Source: Actinomycetota bacterium
GTDB taxonomy: Bacteria; Actinomycetota; Acidimicrobiia; Acidimicrobiales; Ilumatobacteraceae
Reading direction: 5' to 3'
NCBI GenBank assembly: GCA_016870215.1
Contig: VGCD01000001.1
Span: forward strand, 243,178-307,177
DNA: 64,000 bases
The notes below the pieces were generated by a model. That model made no database searches and was not told where the DNA came from. It saw only the letters and a list, made by a program, of their open reading frames with translations. Below, piece by piece: positions 1 through 8,924 of the stretch. Position 1 is the stretch's first letter. Every line of letters begins with the position of its first letter. A program made the translations under genes and the position numbers.

Positions 1-773
1 AGCAAGATTCCGTACTTGTCGCAGATTTGTCGCGCGCGTTGCCAGTAACCCTCTGGCGGAACAAGTGCGCCTCCGGTGTTCTGCATAGGCTCGAGAATCA
101 CCATTGCGACGGTCTCGGGACCGGCCTCAATGATCTTTCGTTCGATGTCATCGGCACAATCAAGAGTGCAAGCGGCTTGGTTCGAGCACACGACGCAGCG
201 GTAGTGATTCGTGTTGCGAACTTTGATTGCTTCGCGAAACAGCGGTTCGAAATTCTCACGTAGTCCGGGAACACCGGTGATGGAGAGTGCACCCATGGTG
301 GTGCCGTGATACGCGTAGTCGCGGCTGATCACCTTGCGACGTTGCGGTTGTCCGATCATGCGGAAGTACTGAATCGCCATCTTCCATGCCGACTCAACTG
401 CTTCGCTGCCACCAGCAGCAAAGAACACACGGTTCAAATCACCTGGTGCGTGGTCAGCAAGCCACTTTGCCAAGTCGATTGCCGGTTCGGTGGCGTAGTT
501 CCACAGTGGGAAGTAGCTGAGCTTGCTCATTTGTTCATGCGCAGCATCTGCCAATTCGCGCCGGCCGTGTCCAATGTTGACGGTGAAGAGGCCACTCAGG
601 CCATCGAGATACTTCTTGCCGTTCTGATCCCAGACATAGGGGCCCTCGCCCCGCGCGATGACGGGATAGCCGTTGCGTTGCACCGACCCGAGTCGAGTGA
701 AATGACCCCACAGGTGTCGTCGCGCATTGGCGTCACGGCTCTCGGTGTCGGTGGCAATTGGTGTCGGACTCAT
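1..773 (-). CDS. class III (PLP) aminotransferase, 3' end outside the window
   Basis: Reading the minus strand from an ATG at 773 gives about 257 residues of a class III aminotransferase, cut by the window edge. Visible landmarks are the N-terminal [16 protein letters not shown] strand, the [13 protein letters not shown] segment that binds PLP phosphate, the [14 protein letters not shown] motif and the EPMQNTGG region; the catalytic lysine lies beyond the edge. A cysteine-rich stretch ([14 protein letters not shown]) sits in the middle; similar cysteine insertions occur in polyamine/omega-amino acid aminotransferases. It is divergent from a polyamine-type ABC transporter, so putrescine- or other diamine:pyruvate transamination is a reasonable inference, but the substrate is not proven. 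Confidence 0.85.
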   Translation of the reverse strand, partial: MSPTPIATDTESRDANARRHLWGHFTRLGSVQRNGYPVIARGEGPYVWDQNGKKYLDGLSGLFTVNIGHGRRELADAAHEQMSKLSYFPLWNYATEPAIDLAKWLADHAPGDLNRVFFAAGGSEAVESAWKMAIQYFRMIGQPQRRKVISRDYAYHGTTMGALSITGVPGLRENFEPLFREAIKVRNTNHYRCVVCSNQAACTLDCADDIERKIIEAGPETVAMVILEPMQNTGGALVPPEGYWQRARQICDKYGIL

Positions 774-863
774 GGTCGCAAGTGTTGCCGATGGAGTGTG
801 TTCTTTCCATCATCTGCACCTGTGCCTAGTATCTGGAAGGTTTCCTACCAGGGAGGGGTGAGA

Positions 864-1991
864 GTGACCGCTGAGGCGAACACGGGGGCTCGTGGCTCCA
901 TCGAACTAATCGATGTCACGAAGCGCTATGGCTCGGTCGTCGCGGTCGACTCGATTAATCTCACGGTCAAGCCCGGTGAGTTCTTGTCGCTACTGGGTCC
1001 CTCCGGATGCGGAAAGACCACCACCTTGCGTATGCTCGCTGGTTTTGAACAGCCAGATGGTGGGCACATTCTGGTGAACGGAAAAGAAGTGCAAGGTGTG
1101 CCTCCGCACAAGCGCGACGTCAACACCGTTTTTCAGCACTACGCCCTCTTTCCGCACATGACAGTCGCAGAGAACGTGGCATACGGGCTCAAGCAAAAAG
1201 GTGTGCCCAAGAGCGAGGTGTCCACGCGAGTTGCTAAGGCTCTCGACATGGTGCAAATGTCGAAACTTGCAGAGCGTAAGCCACGCCAAATGTCCGGCGG
1301 CCAGCAGCAACGTGTTGCCGTTGCGCGTGCACTCGTCAATCGCCCGAGTGTGTTGTTGCTCGATGAGCCTCTCGGTGCACTTGACCGCAAGCTGCGCGAA
1401 GAGATGCAGATCGAATTGAAATTGTTGCAGAGCCGCCTTGGCATCACGTTCGTTTTCGTCACGCATGACCAAGAAGAAGCAATGAGCATGAGCGACCGCA
1501 TCGCCATCATGCTCGAAGGCCATGTCGAGCAGATTGGCGATCCCGAGACGGTGTACGAACACCCAAAGACCGCATTTGTTGCGGGCTTCGTCGGTCGCAA
1601 CAACTTCTGGCAGGGTACGTCCACTGGAACGGGTGTCAACGCCGATGACGGAACACTGTTCGTCGCCACCAATCCGGAAGAACATGTACCGTCTGGCAAC
1701 GATGCACTTGCGGCAGTACGTCCTGAGTGCATCAATCTGGTCGTCGACCAGCCAGCACGTAGCGAGAACCAGTTGCTTACCACTGTGGCGAGCGTGTCGC
1801 ACTTCGGCGATGTGTTGCAATATGTGGTGTCTGCAGCAGAGCGCGAAGTCGTCGTTCTAGTTCCGCGTACACACGCGTCGCGACCGAAGGTAGGCGACAG
1901 GGTGTGGTGCACATGGGCGGCTGAAGATGTCTATTTGTTCTCAGCACGACAAGCAGAGGTCGTGATGGCTGAAGCGCTCACCGGAGCCTGA
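864..1991 (+). CDS. potA: spermidine/putrescine-type ABC transporter ATP-binding protein
   Basis: A 375-residue importer ATPase. Walker A (GPSGCGKTT) lies near residue 44, the Q-loop follows, the signature MSGGQQQR is near residue 143, and Walker B with D-loop is [11 protein letters not shown]. The C-terminal third is a TOBE-type domain as in PotA/CysA. The reading frame is open far upstream (to about 306), but a GTG at 864 preceded by a GGGAGGGG Shine-Dalgarno at 851-858 is the best start; the upstream part overlaps the divergent aminotransferase and has no homologous look. It heads an operon with potD and the fused permease. Family role: energising polyamine import. Specificity is inferred from neighbours. 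Confidence 0.92.
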   Translation: MTAEANTGARGSIELIDVTKRYGSVVAVDSINLTVKPGEFLSLLGPSGCGKTTTLRMLAGFEQPDGGHILVNGKEVQGVPPHKRDVNTVFQHYALFPHMTVAENVAYGLKQKGVPKSEVSTRVAKALDMVQMSKLAERKPRQMSGGQQQRVAVARALVNRPSVLLLDEPLGALDRKLREEMQIELKLLQSRLGITFVFVTHDQEEAMSMSDRIAIMLEGHVEQIGDPETVYEHPKTAFVAGFVGRNNFWQGTSTGTGVNADDGTLFVATNPEEHVPSGNDALAAVRPECINLVVDQPARSENQLLTTVASVSHFGDVLQYVVSAAEREVVVLVPRTHASRPKVGDRVWCTWAAEDVYLFSARQAEVVMAEALTGA

Positions 1992-2063
1992 AGCGACACT
2001 CAACCAACTGATCGATCACCAACCACATAACCAAACAACAACCAAAGAAAATCAAGAAGAAAT

Positions 2064-2069
2064 AAGGAG
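2064..2069 (+). promoter_or_regulatory. strong Shine-Dalgarno of potD
   Basis: AAGGAG lies 6 nt before the ATG at 2076, in an A/C-rich 84-base spacer after the ATPase gene. It is one of the few canonical SD sites in the window and fits a highly translated binding protein. Confidence 0.7.
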
Positions 2070-2075
2070 AAAATC

Positions 2076-3323
2076 ATGGACAAGGAAATTCGCATCCTCG
2101 CACCAGAAAGCTTTCGTGAGAATCTCTCACGTCGAGCATTTCTGAAAGCGGGTACCGCAGCCGCTGGTATGGCGGTCGTCTTGGCCGCATGCGGTGGCTC
2201 TGACGATTCATCTAGCGACACCACTGCTGCTGCAAGTGACACCACTGCTGCCGGAAGTACCGACGGCTTGGCAAGTGGCGAGTGGAGCCGCGTGATCAAC
2301 AAGTCGAGTGGCACGCTCGCCATGTACACATGGGGCGACTACAACGACCCCGAACTCGTCGGCGCTCTTGCCGATTCTGAGCTTGGCGTCAGCATGAAGG
2401 TCGACTACTACGCAAGCAACGAAGACCTCATCACCAAACTGTCGGCGTCGAACGGACAGAGCGGTTTTGACATCGTCGTTCCGACCGGTCCATATGTGCC
2501 ACAAATGATCGAAAAAGGTTTGTTGCAAAAGCTCGACAAGACTCTGCTCCCGAACTTTGTCAACCTCGACACGCCATATGTCAGTCAGCCATGGGACCCG
2601 AACGACGAATACGTGGTGTGCAAGGACTGGGGTAGTGCCGGGTTTTTGTACGACACCACCAAGATCACACGCGATCTCGCCACATGGGCCGACTGCCTCG
2701 ATGCCGCGAAGAACGAGGCAAGTGGCAACGTTGCGGTCATTGATGCTGCGTGGGACTTCTGTGGTCCTTACTTCTGGTCAGAGGGGAAGTCAGCGAACAC
2801 CACTGATGCCGCTGATCTCGATGCCGCCGAGAAGTTCTTGGTCGATGAGCTCGGACCGCACATCAAAGCGTTCGACAGTTACCCCAGCACGAAAATTGCC
2901 GAAGGTGCGTACTCGCTCGCAGTCGCATGGACTGGCGACGCACGTCAGGCGTTCTCGCGTATCAAGGACGCGGGCGGAAACCCTGAAGATTGGAAGTGGG
3001 TGCTGCCCGGACCGAAGACCCAGATCTTCATGGACACCTATGCCATTCCTACCGGAGCGCCGAACCCCGAAGCTGCACATGCGTGGATCAACTGGAACCT
3101 CATCCCTGAGATTTCCATCAAGGATCTCTCGTACCACGGTTACCACACCGGTATGAAGAACATGGATCAGTTGCTCAGCGAACTTGCACCAACACTTGAG
3201 AAGCCCGACATGATCTTCTTCAGCAATGAGCAAGTGGCAACCATGGAGCCGCAGGAAATGAACGAAGCGCTTGATCGCCTCGTTGACATCTTGAACAAAA
3301 CCAAGGCCAAAGCCGGAGCCTGA
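2076..3323 (+). CDS. potD: polyamine-type extracellular solute-binding lipoprotein
   Basis: A 415-residue periplasmic-binding-protein homologue of the PotD/PotF type. The N-terminus has a twin-arginine signal (SRRAFLKAG, RR at residues 19-20) followed by a hydrophobic stretch and a lipobox VLAAC with Cys39, so it is predicted to be Tat-exported and lipid-anchored. A short Ser/Thr/Ala linker follows. The mature domain shows LAMYTWGDYNDPEL near the start and FDIVVPTGPYVPQMIEKGLLQKLD, typical of spermidine/putrescine binding proteins. It sits between the ATPase and the permease. The ligand cannot be read from sequence alone. Confidence 0.92.
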   Translation: MDKEIRILAPESFRENLSRRAFLKAGTAAAGMAVVLAACGGSDDSSSDTTAAASDTTAAGSTDGLASGEWSRVINKSSGTLAMYTWGDYNDPELVGALADSELGVSMKVDYYASNEDLITKLSASNGQSGFDIVVPTGPYVPQMIEKGLLQKLDKTLLPNFVNLDTPYVSQPWDPNDEYVVCKDWGSAGFLYDTTKITRDLATWADCLDAAKNEASGNVAVIDAAWDFCGPYFWSEGKSANTTDAADLDAAEKFLVDELGPHIKAFDSYPSTKIAEGAYSLAVAWTGDARQAFSRIKDAGGNPEDWKWVLPGPKTQIFMDTYAIPTGAPNPEAAHAWINWNLIPEISIKDLSYHGYHTGMKNMDQLLSELAPTLEKPDMIFFSNEQVATMEPQEMNEALDRLVDILNKTKAKAGA

Positions 3324-3327
3324 TCCG

Positions 3328-5361
3328 TTGACAGGAGTAGTCGTACCAACATCTCGAAGGCGACTGCGAGGGCCGAAGTTTGCTCTCGCGTTGCCTTCGA
3401 TGATTTGGTACGCGCTTTTCTTCATCGTCCCTATTGGCTTCATCATCTACTACTCCTTCGGAACGAAGGACACCACTCAACTTCTTCCAGTTGACCTGAC
3501 GAATCTCACGACGTCGAACTACTCGAATGTCTTCGACGCGACGTTCTTCCAAGTGTTCAAGGCGACAATTCGTATTTCGATCACAGCGACGTTGCTGTGT
3601 CTCGTCATCGGTCTACCAGTCGCGTACTTGGCTGCATTCAAGGTGTCAGAGCGGTGGAAGGCCATCATCTTGGCGGCGGTCGTCGTGCCAAGCTTCACGT
3701 CGTTCCTCATCCGAACTGTTGCATGGCGAATCCCGCTGGCTCCGAACGGGACATTGTCGAAGTGGCTTGTCGACCTTGGGTGGATCGGGCCGAACGGAAT
3801 TCAAATTCTCGAGACCACGACCGCAGTGCAGATAGCGATTGTCTACAACTATCTCGGCTTCATGATCCTGCCGTTGTTCGTCGCGCTCGACCGCATCGAT
3901 GTGCGCATGCGCGAGGCGAGCAAAGATCTCGGCGCTGGGCGAGTGGCCACATTTTTCTCAGTGACACTTCCACTTGCCGGGCCCGGCATCATTGCCGGCG
4001 TCTTGCTCACGTTCATCCCGATGTGTGGCGACTACGTGACGGCGACAATTCTTGGTGGAGCCAAGGGCAACATGATCGGGTCGATGATTGCCTCCCAGTT
4101 CAGTGGTGCGCAGAACTGGCCTCTCGGAGCGGCAATGGCAGTTCTCATGATTGGTGCTGTGCTCCTCACGCTCGCAGTTGGTGCGCTGCTGGTGTGGCTG
4201 TTGCCTCGTGCATTCTCGTTGTTCGCCCCAGTTGCCGAGAGAGTTCGGGCGCGGTCGTACGCCCGGTCAGCACAGGCCGTCGAGCATGGTTCAGCACAGA
4301 CCAAGTTGCCCTTTGATCCCATCGTGGCGCTTATGCGTACGTGGGCAGTGCTCGTGATGGTGTTTCTGTTCGTACCGATTCTGCTCGTCATCTTGCATTC
4401 GTTCAATCGCAGTACATCATTCACAATTTGGTCCGGACACACCAGTTTGAAGTGGTGGTCAGAGCTCTTTGACGGTGGCAGTGCCTGGGCGATGGTGGTG
4501 CGTTTTGCAGTCATCATCGCGTTGGCATTCGTGGTGCGCATGGTTCTCACACGCACGACATCAATTGCACGACGCCGCCTCAATTGGGTGGGACCAATCG
4601 GATTCGCCATTGCCGTAGTGGCGAACGGATTACTCACCGACTGGTATCGCGACATCTTCGACTTTGCCGGCATTGGCGATGCCATTCGTAACTCGTTCAT
4701 CGCGGCGCTCGGTGCCACCATCATCGCTGTCATCATTGGCGGTCTTGCGGGTGTCGCACTCGCACGTCGACCAGGTCGATGGGCCACGGTGTTCATGGCT
4801 GTCGTGTTTCTCATTCTGGTGACACCAGAAATCATGGATGCCATCGCCCTTGCGACGTGGTTCCCTCGTATCCAGGACATTCCTGTGCTCGGCTATCCCT
4901 TCACCGAAGGTCTCGGTCCGTTCAATGGCGGAGTCAACAAGTTGTGGGTCGGTCAATCGTTGTATGCGAGCGCTGTCGTCACGTTGATTGTTCGAGCGCG
5001 CTTGGCTGGTCTTGATGAATCGCTCGAGGAGGCAGCCGCCGACCTCGGAGCAACTCCATCCCGTGCCTTCAGACAAATCACCCTTCCTCTCATTTCATCT
5101 GCACTTGTCGCGGGTGGCTTGTTGTCGTTCACTTTGTGTCTCGACAACGCGGTCATCAGTACTCTCATCTCCGAGGCAGGTTCCACCACTTTCCCTGTCG
5201 CATTACTCGGCGCCACTCGTAGCACCATCAAACCGTTCTGGGGCGTGGGAGCGGTCATTCTCTTTGCGATCACCATGGCGGCACTTGCCTTCGTGGCGGT
5301 GGTACTTCGCCGCTCTGGCAGCTCGTCGAGCGACATTGCTGCCACATTGACTGGCTCCTGA
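3328..5361 (+). CDS. fused PotB-PotC-type ABC permease (two permease domains in one chain)
   Basis: A 677-residue membrane protein starting at TTG, 4 nt after the potD stop. It holds two complete binding-protein-dependent permease domains. The first half has about six helices and an EAA loop (EASKDLGAG...LPLAGPGIIAG) near residue 195; the second half has its own EAA loop (EAAADLGATPSRAF...LPLISSALVAG) near residue 570. In most bacteria these are two separate genes, potB and potC. A linker of about 35 charged residues (near residues 295-330) and an extra hydrophobic stretch before the second domain mark the fusion. It forms the channel for the PotA/PotD importer. Confidence 0.9.
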   Translation: MTGVVVPTSRRRLRGPKFALALPSMIWYALFFIVPIGFIIYYSFGTKDTTQLLPVDLTNLTTSNYSNVFDATFFQVFKATIRISITATLLCLVIGLPVAYLAAFKVSERWKAIILAAVVVPSFTSFLIRTVAWRIPLAPNGTLSKWLVDLGWIGPNGIQILETTTAVQIAIVYNYLGFMILPLFVALDRIDVRMREASKDLGAGRVATFFSVTLPLAGPGIIAGVLLTFIPMCGDYVTATILGGAKGNMIGSMIASQFSGAQNWPLGAAMAVLMIGAVLLTLAVGALLVWLLPRAFSLFAPVAERVRARSYARSAQAVEHGSAQTKLPFDPIVALMRTWAVLVMVFLFVPILLVILHSFNRSTSFTIWSGHTSLKWWSELFDGGSAWAMVVRFAVIIALAFVVRMVLTRTTSIARRRLNWVGPIGFAIAVVANGLLTDWYRDIFDFAGIGDAIRNSFIAALGATIIAVIIGGLAGVALARRPGRWATVFMAVVFLILVTPEIMDAIALATWFPRIQDIPVLGYPFTEGLGPFNGGVNKLWVGQSLYASAVVTLIVRARLAGLDESLEEAAADLGATPSRAFRQITLPLISSALVAGGLLSFTLCLDNAVISTLISEAGSTTFPVALLGATRSTIKPFWGVGAVILFAITMAALAFVAVVLRRSGSSSSDIAATLTGS

Positions 5362-5388
5362 GTTCATCTCGTATCGTTTCTCATTTGT

Positions 5389-6309
5389 ATGGAGCGGACT
5401 GGCAATAGAGCAATCTGTGTAGCACCAGACAGCAATGGCTGGATTGCCGATGCTGTGCGAGAAGCAGGGGCATCAATTGTCGACCCGGGCGAAGCGTCAG
5501 CCGTTGTGTGGACTGACGCTCGCGATGCACAAGGGCTCGCCCAACTTCTCGCAACGCATTCGCACATCGAATGGGTTCAGGTGCCCTTTGCGGGCATCGA
5601 GAACTTTGTGTCAATCATCGATGACTCACGCACATGGACGTGCGGCAAAGGTGTGTACGCCGAACCGGTGGGTGAGCATGTCATTGGGCTTGCACTTGCA
5701 GGTATGCGCAACATCGCGGATTATTCCCGTGCGGAAAAGTGGACCGGGCCCAGGGGTTTCAACCTTCTCGGTGCACGGGTCACGGTTGTGGGTGGTGGCG
5801 GAATCACCGAGACATTGCTTCGACTGTTGGCGCCCTTCAATTGCCGCGTCACTGTCGTGCGCAAGCGTGTGGAACATCTCGAAGGGGCACATGAAGTAGT
5901 CGACGTAGATCACTTGGTTGACGCACTCACTGGGGCAGACCTTGTCGTTTTGGCTTTGTCGCTTACTCCAGAGACCGAGGGCCTCATTGGTCGGTCTGAA
6001 TTCGAAGTCATGGAGCCGCACGCTTGGATAGTGAACGTGGCGCGCGGCAAGCACATCGTCACCGATGACCTTGTGTGGGCTCTCTCTAACAAGGTGATTG
6101 GTGGTGCAGCTCTTGATGTAACCGATCCTGAGCCGCTGCCGGAGGGCCATCCTCTCTGGTCGCTTCCGAATTGCATCATCACCCCGCATGTCGGGAACAC
6201 TCCTGAAATGGCGATTCCGCTCTTGAGCCAACGCGTACGGGAAAACGTAGGTCGTTACATGAATGCCGAACCACTCATCGGACTTGTCGACGCTCATCTT
6301 GGCTACTAA
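5389..6309 (+). CDS. D-isomer-specific 2-hydroxyacid dehydrogenase family protein
   Basis: A 306-residue NAD(P)-dependent oxidoreductase. The Rossmann part has VTVVGGGGITETLLRLL near residues 130-145, and the family signature NVARGKHIVTDDLV follows. The catalytic His is in ITPHVGNT near residue 265, with the Arg/Glu partners in NVARG and DVTDPEPLPEGHPLW. Its place directly after the transporter suggests action on an oxo/hydroxy acid linked to the imported compound, but this is inference. A TATCGT hexamer lies 11 nt before the ATG. Confidence 0.88.
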   Translation: MERTGNRAICVAPDSNGWIADAVREAGASIVDPGEASAVVWTDARDAQGLAQLLATHSHIEWVQVPFAGIENFVSIIDDSRTWTCGKGVYAEPVGEHVIGLALAGMRNIADYSRAEKWTGPRGFNLLGARVTVVGGGGITETLLRLLAPFNCRVTVVRKRVEHLEGAHEVVDVDHLVDALTGADLVVLALSLTPETEGLIGRSEFEVMEPHAWIVNVARGKHIVTDDLVWALSNKVIGGAALDVTDPEPLPEGHPLWSLPNCIITPHVGNTPEMAIPLLSQRVRENVGRYMNAEPLIGLVDAHLGY

Positions 6310-6895
6310 AACTCACTACGAGGTGCTCGGAGTGTCGCGCACGGCGACACAAGAAGACATCAGACGCGCGTATCGAGCGTTGGCACGCAATGTGCACCCA
6401 GATGTCGCAGGGTCGACGACGAGTGCGTCGGAGACCATGGCTGAAGTGAACAGTGCTTGGTCAGTGTTGTCAGACCCGGTGCGACGACGTGAATACGACA
6501 GAAGTCTTGATGCAACAATGTCGAGTGGCAAAGTGCTCAGGGATGACGAGCGGGAGACGTTCTTCAATGTGCCGACCACGGTGTCGCCTGCTCGTTTTCC
6601 GTGGCGGGGAGCGCTTTTCTTTGTGGTGCTCGGCATCGTCGTGGTGTTGGTGCTCGCAGCGTTCGTCGACCCCGAGGCACCTCCTGGGCCTGACCAGTTG
6701 TTGTCGAGCGGCAGTTGTGTCGACATCGATGCCACACTCGCAGTGCGAGAGGTCGATTGCTCCGGGTCACACGATGCAGTTGTGCGGCAACTCATCGCAT
6801 TCGACGCAAAGTGTCCAAATGGATCAGAGCCGTATCGCGACAGCCAGGGAATGGGAACGGCGTGCGTTGATCGGGTGCCTGAGTCCTCCCCGTAG
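6299..6895 (+). CDS. membrane-anchored DnaJ-domain protein
   Basis: About 198 residues. The first 65 form a J-domain (HYEVLGVSRTATQEDIRRAYRAL) with the essential HPD motif in NVHPDVAG. After a linker there is one transmembrane helix (WRGALFFVVLGIVVVLVLAAFVD) and a small extracellular domain with four cysteines (GSCVDIDATL, VDCSG, KCPNG, ACVDR). TTG at 6299, overlapping the upstream stop, puts the J-domain at the very N-terminus; an ATG at 6263 in the same frame is the alternative. A J-domain would recruit DnaK at the membrane; client unknown. Confidence 0.8.
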   Translation: MATKTHYEVLGVSRTATQEDIRRAYRALARNVHPDVAGSTTSASETMAEVNSAWSVLSDPVRRREYDRSLDATMSSGKVLRDDERETFFNVPTTVSPARFPWRGALFFVVLGIVVVLVLAAFVDPEAPPGPDQLLSSGSCVDIDATLAVREVDCSGSHDAVVRQLIAFDAKCPNGSEPYRDSQGMGTACVDRVPESSP

Positions 6896-6915
6896 GTGAA
6901 GCGCAGGCGCTCGGG

Positions 6916-6921
6916 TATCGT
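6916..6921 (+). promoter_or_regulatory. probable -10 element of tRNA-Val
   Basis: TATCGT (in the context GGTATCGTT) lies 15 nt before the mature tRNA-Val 5' end. The same GGTATCGTT context precedes tRNA-Asn at 29972. Confidence 0.5.
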
Positions 6922-6936
6922 TCAGCCGTCCGCAAA

Positions 6937-7010
6937 GGGCGCGTAGCTCAGTTGGTTAGAGCGCTACCTTCACACGGTAGAGGTCCCGGGTTCGAGTCCC
7001 GTCGCGCCCA
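6937..7010 (+). tRNA. tRNA-Val (CAC)
   Basis: A 74-nt cloverleaf. The acceptor stem GGGCGCG pairs with CGCGCCC, the D-arm is GCTC/GAGC, the anticodon stem CTACC/GGTAG encloses loop TTCACAC (anticodon CAC), and the T-loop is TTCGAGT. CCA is encoded directly after at 7011-7013. Confidence 0.97.
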
Positions 7011-7049
7011 CCACTTTGGTCTTGTCCCGTTCCAGCCCGCTTGGCGAAG

Positions 7050-7055
7050 TAGTTT
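7050..7055 (+). promoter_or_regulatory. -10 element of a leaderless DUF3499 transcript
   Basis: TAGTTT ends 6 nt before the GTG start at 7062, and no Shine-Dalgarno is present. This fits the TANNNT-N6-start pattern seen at many genes here. Confidence 0.5.
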
Positions 7056-7061
7056 TTTTCT

Positions 7062-7613
7062 GTGCGTCGGTTGTGTGAGCGTCCTGGTTGTTCCTTGCCG
7101 ACAGCCGTGTCATACGTCATCGATAATGCTGGTCTCGTGGTGCGTCTCGATTCGGCGCCGTCAGCTGACCCAGCCTTAGCTGGGAGTCTGTGTCAGAAAC
7201 ATGCAGACGGGCTTCGTGTGCCACGCGGCTGGACCATTGATGATCGCCGTGAGTCGGTGCCACGTTTGTTTCTTGCCCCCGACACAAAAGCCGCCTCTGC
7301 TGTAGGCGAACAGAAGTCGACGAAGTCTTCGGCAACGCCGAAGCAATCACGTACCAAGTCCTCTCGTGCCACAAAAGAATCTGGGCTATTCGACGCGACA
7401 CCCCAATCCGATTCTGCGCCAGTACCGGCAGCCGCTGAGGCGACATCTGCACCAGCCCCAATCACTACCGATGGCGAGCGCGGCGCGCCGTGGATGCCAC
7501 GGCTCGTTCGACGTGGTGACGAGGAAGACGAAACTGAAGTCGACGCTGACGGTGCCCCGGTGAGAGGTCGTTTGCTGGGCCGCGCGTTCGGTGACCGAAC
7601 TCGCGGTGTCTGA
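7062..7613 (+). CDS. DUF3499 family protein
   Basis: 183 residues. The N-terminal 65 carry the actinobacterial DUF3499 pattern: CERPGCSLPTAVSYVIDNAGLVVRLD, then SLCQKHADGLRVPRGWTIDDRR. The Cys-x4-Cys and Cys-x2-His positions look like a small metal site. The remainder is low-complexity Ser/Thr/Ala/Pro sequence ending in a charged tail. Function of the family is unknown; it is common in Actinomycetota and supports the taxonomic placement. Confidence 0.8.
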   Translation: MRRLCERPGCSLPTAVSYVIDNAGLVVRLDSAPSADPALAGSLCQKHADGLRVPRGWTIDDRRESVPRLFLAPDTKAASAVGEQKSTKSSATPKQSRTKSSRATKESGLFDATPQSDSAPVPAAAEATSAPAPITTDGERGAPWMPRLVRRGDEEDETEVDADGAPVRGRLLGRAFGDRTRGV

Positions 7614-7645
7614 GTGTTGTTTCGCAGTAAGGCGATGGTGGCTAG

Positions 7646-8068
7646 TTGAGACTCGATGAGTCGGTGCATGTGCCTGCTGCACTAGAGCTAGTTAGGCCCC
7701 ACGTCGAAGACTTGGCGCGTTATAACGCATGGATGCCGCTCGTTCATTCTGTCGAGCAGGTGGATGCAACCACATGGAACGTCGAACTACGCGCGAAGGT
7801 CGGACCATTCGCGCGTTCGAAGCGGTTACGCATGACTAAAACAGTCGACGAACCGACTCGCATTGTCTTTCAACGAAATGAAGTGGATGGAAAGTCTCAC
7901 GCCCCTTGGCTGCTGTTCGTCACGCTGCGAGTGCACCAGGCCGAGACTCTCGTTTCAGTTGAGATCGAGTATCACGGCACATTGTGGACCGGAGGCTTGC
8001 TTGACAAAGTGTTGCGTGACCACATAGCTGTCGCCAAAGAACTTCTGCCTCGCGTCTGTTCGCAGTAG
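7646..8068 (+). CDS. SRPBCC (polyketide cyclase/dehydrase-like) family protein
   Basis: A 140-residue START-like fold candidate, with N-terminal helix-type sequence VHVPAALELVRPHVEDLARYNAWMPLVHSVEQVD, then alternating strands (TWNVELRAKVGPFARSKRLRMTKTVDEPTRIVFQR) and a long C-terminal helix (LLDKVLRDHIAVAKELLPRV). These are typical of SRPBCC proteins, which bind hydrophobic ligands. The start is TTG at 7646; GTG about 15 nt later is possible. Ligand unknown. It ends just before the convergent ABC ATPase gene. Confidence 0.75.
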   Translation: MRLDESVHVPAALELVRPHVEDLARYNAWMPLVHSVEQVDATTWNVELRAKVGPFARSKRLRMTKTVDEPTRIVFQRNEVDGKSHAPWLLFVTLRVHQAETLVSVEIEYHGTLWTGGLLDKVLRDHIAVAKELLPRVCSQ

Positions 8069-8071
8069 TCG

Positions 8072-8878
8072 TCAGCGTCGATGGGCGGTTCGGCGACCGT
8101 TCGCGCGCCGTTCGACTATTAAATCGATCTCGAAGCATTCGCTCACGTTCTCAGACGTGATGGCATCGTCGATTGACCCTCTGGCGAGTGCTGAACCATC
8201 TTTCATGAGCATCGCGTGGGTGCAGGTCGTCGGTACTTCGTCAACGTGGTGGGTGACCAACACCAGCGGCACATGAGAGGCACTGTGAGAGAGTGCGTCA
8301 ATGTCGGACACGAGGCGCTCTCGTCCACCGAGGTCAAGACGTGCACTTGGCTCATCAAGCAACACGACCTCTGGTTCGCGCATCAGTGTTCGCGCAAGAA
8401 GCACTCGTTGTTGTTCTCCTGAAGAAAGCGTGCCGAAGGGTCGATGTGCGAGTGAGGCGATTCCAAGATGATCCAGGCAGCTAATTGCGCGCTCGCGGTC
8501 GCTGTCGTCGTATTCATGCCACCATGCTTCGAGCGCTCCGTGCCGAGCAGTCATGACGACATCGCGTGCGATGAGGGCAGGGCGCAGCTCTGCGCCGAGG
8601 CTTGCCGATGAATACGCAATGCGACTGCGCACACTTCGAACATCGAAGTTGCCAAGGGGTATCCCTCGAAAGGCGATGACCCCGGTGGTGGGGTGAAGGT
8701 AGAGCGACAAGACTCGAAGCAAGGTCGTCTTCCCGCAGCCATTTGGCCCGAGAATCACCCAGCGCTCTCCAGGCAGAAGATCAAGTGAGATGCTGTCGAC
8801 GACAGGCCGACCGCTGTGCAGCACACTCACTGCGTGAAGGGAAAGGACTGCTGTGGCCGGGTCGTTGCGAGTCACCAT
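8072..8878 (-). CDS. ABC transporter ATP-binding protein (orphan)
   Basis: 268 residues with Walker A GPNGCGKTT near residue 44, signature LSSGEQQRVLLARTL, Walker B VVLLDEPSARLD and the switch His in LVTHHVDEVPTTCTHAML. The EVP.....TH pattern after the H-loop resembles the YlmA/ModF branch of iron- or molybdate-type ATPases. No permease or binding protein is adjacent, so the partner is unknown. A minus-strand TACCGT sits 4 nt before the ATG (7 nt before a GTG at 8875). Confidence 0.85.
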   Translation of the reverse strand: MVTRNDPATAVLSLHAVSVLHSGRPVVDSISLDLLPGERWVILGPNGCGKTTLLRVLSLYLHPTTGVIAFRGIPLGNFDVRSVRSRIAYSSASLGAELRPALIARDVVMTARHGALEAWWHEYDDSDRERAISCLDHLGIASLAHRPFGTLSSGEQQRVLLARTLMREPEVVLLDEPSARLDLGGRERLVSDIDALSHSASHVPLVLVTHHVDEVPTTCTHAMLMKDGSALARGSIDDAITSENVSECFEIDLIVERRANGRRTAHRR

Positions 8879-8924
8879 CGCGACGGTAGTCGCAAGATGT
8901 GTGCACTCGTGGCAAAGTGTGCCG

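Noticed and set aside
306..863. N-terminal extension of the potA frame
   Set aside because: It overlaps the aminotransferase coding sequence, shows no family similarity, and a good SD precedes GTG 864.
774..863. Shared two-way -10 element between the aminotransferase and potA
   Set aside because: A TAGTAT occurs at 827-832, but it is 31 nt from GTG 864 and gives no matching hexamer for the minus gene; potA has an SD instead.
990..1912. Long minus-strand frames inside potA
   Set aside because: They are shadows of a clear ABC ATPase; no recognisable protein and improbable composition (Cys/His/Arg rich).
4032..4880. 282-codon minus-strand frame inside the fused permease
   Set aside because: Composition (Met/Thr/Ala/Arg rich, no hydrophobic core) and position within a clear permease show it to be a shadow.
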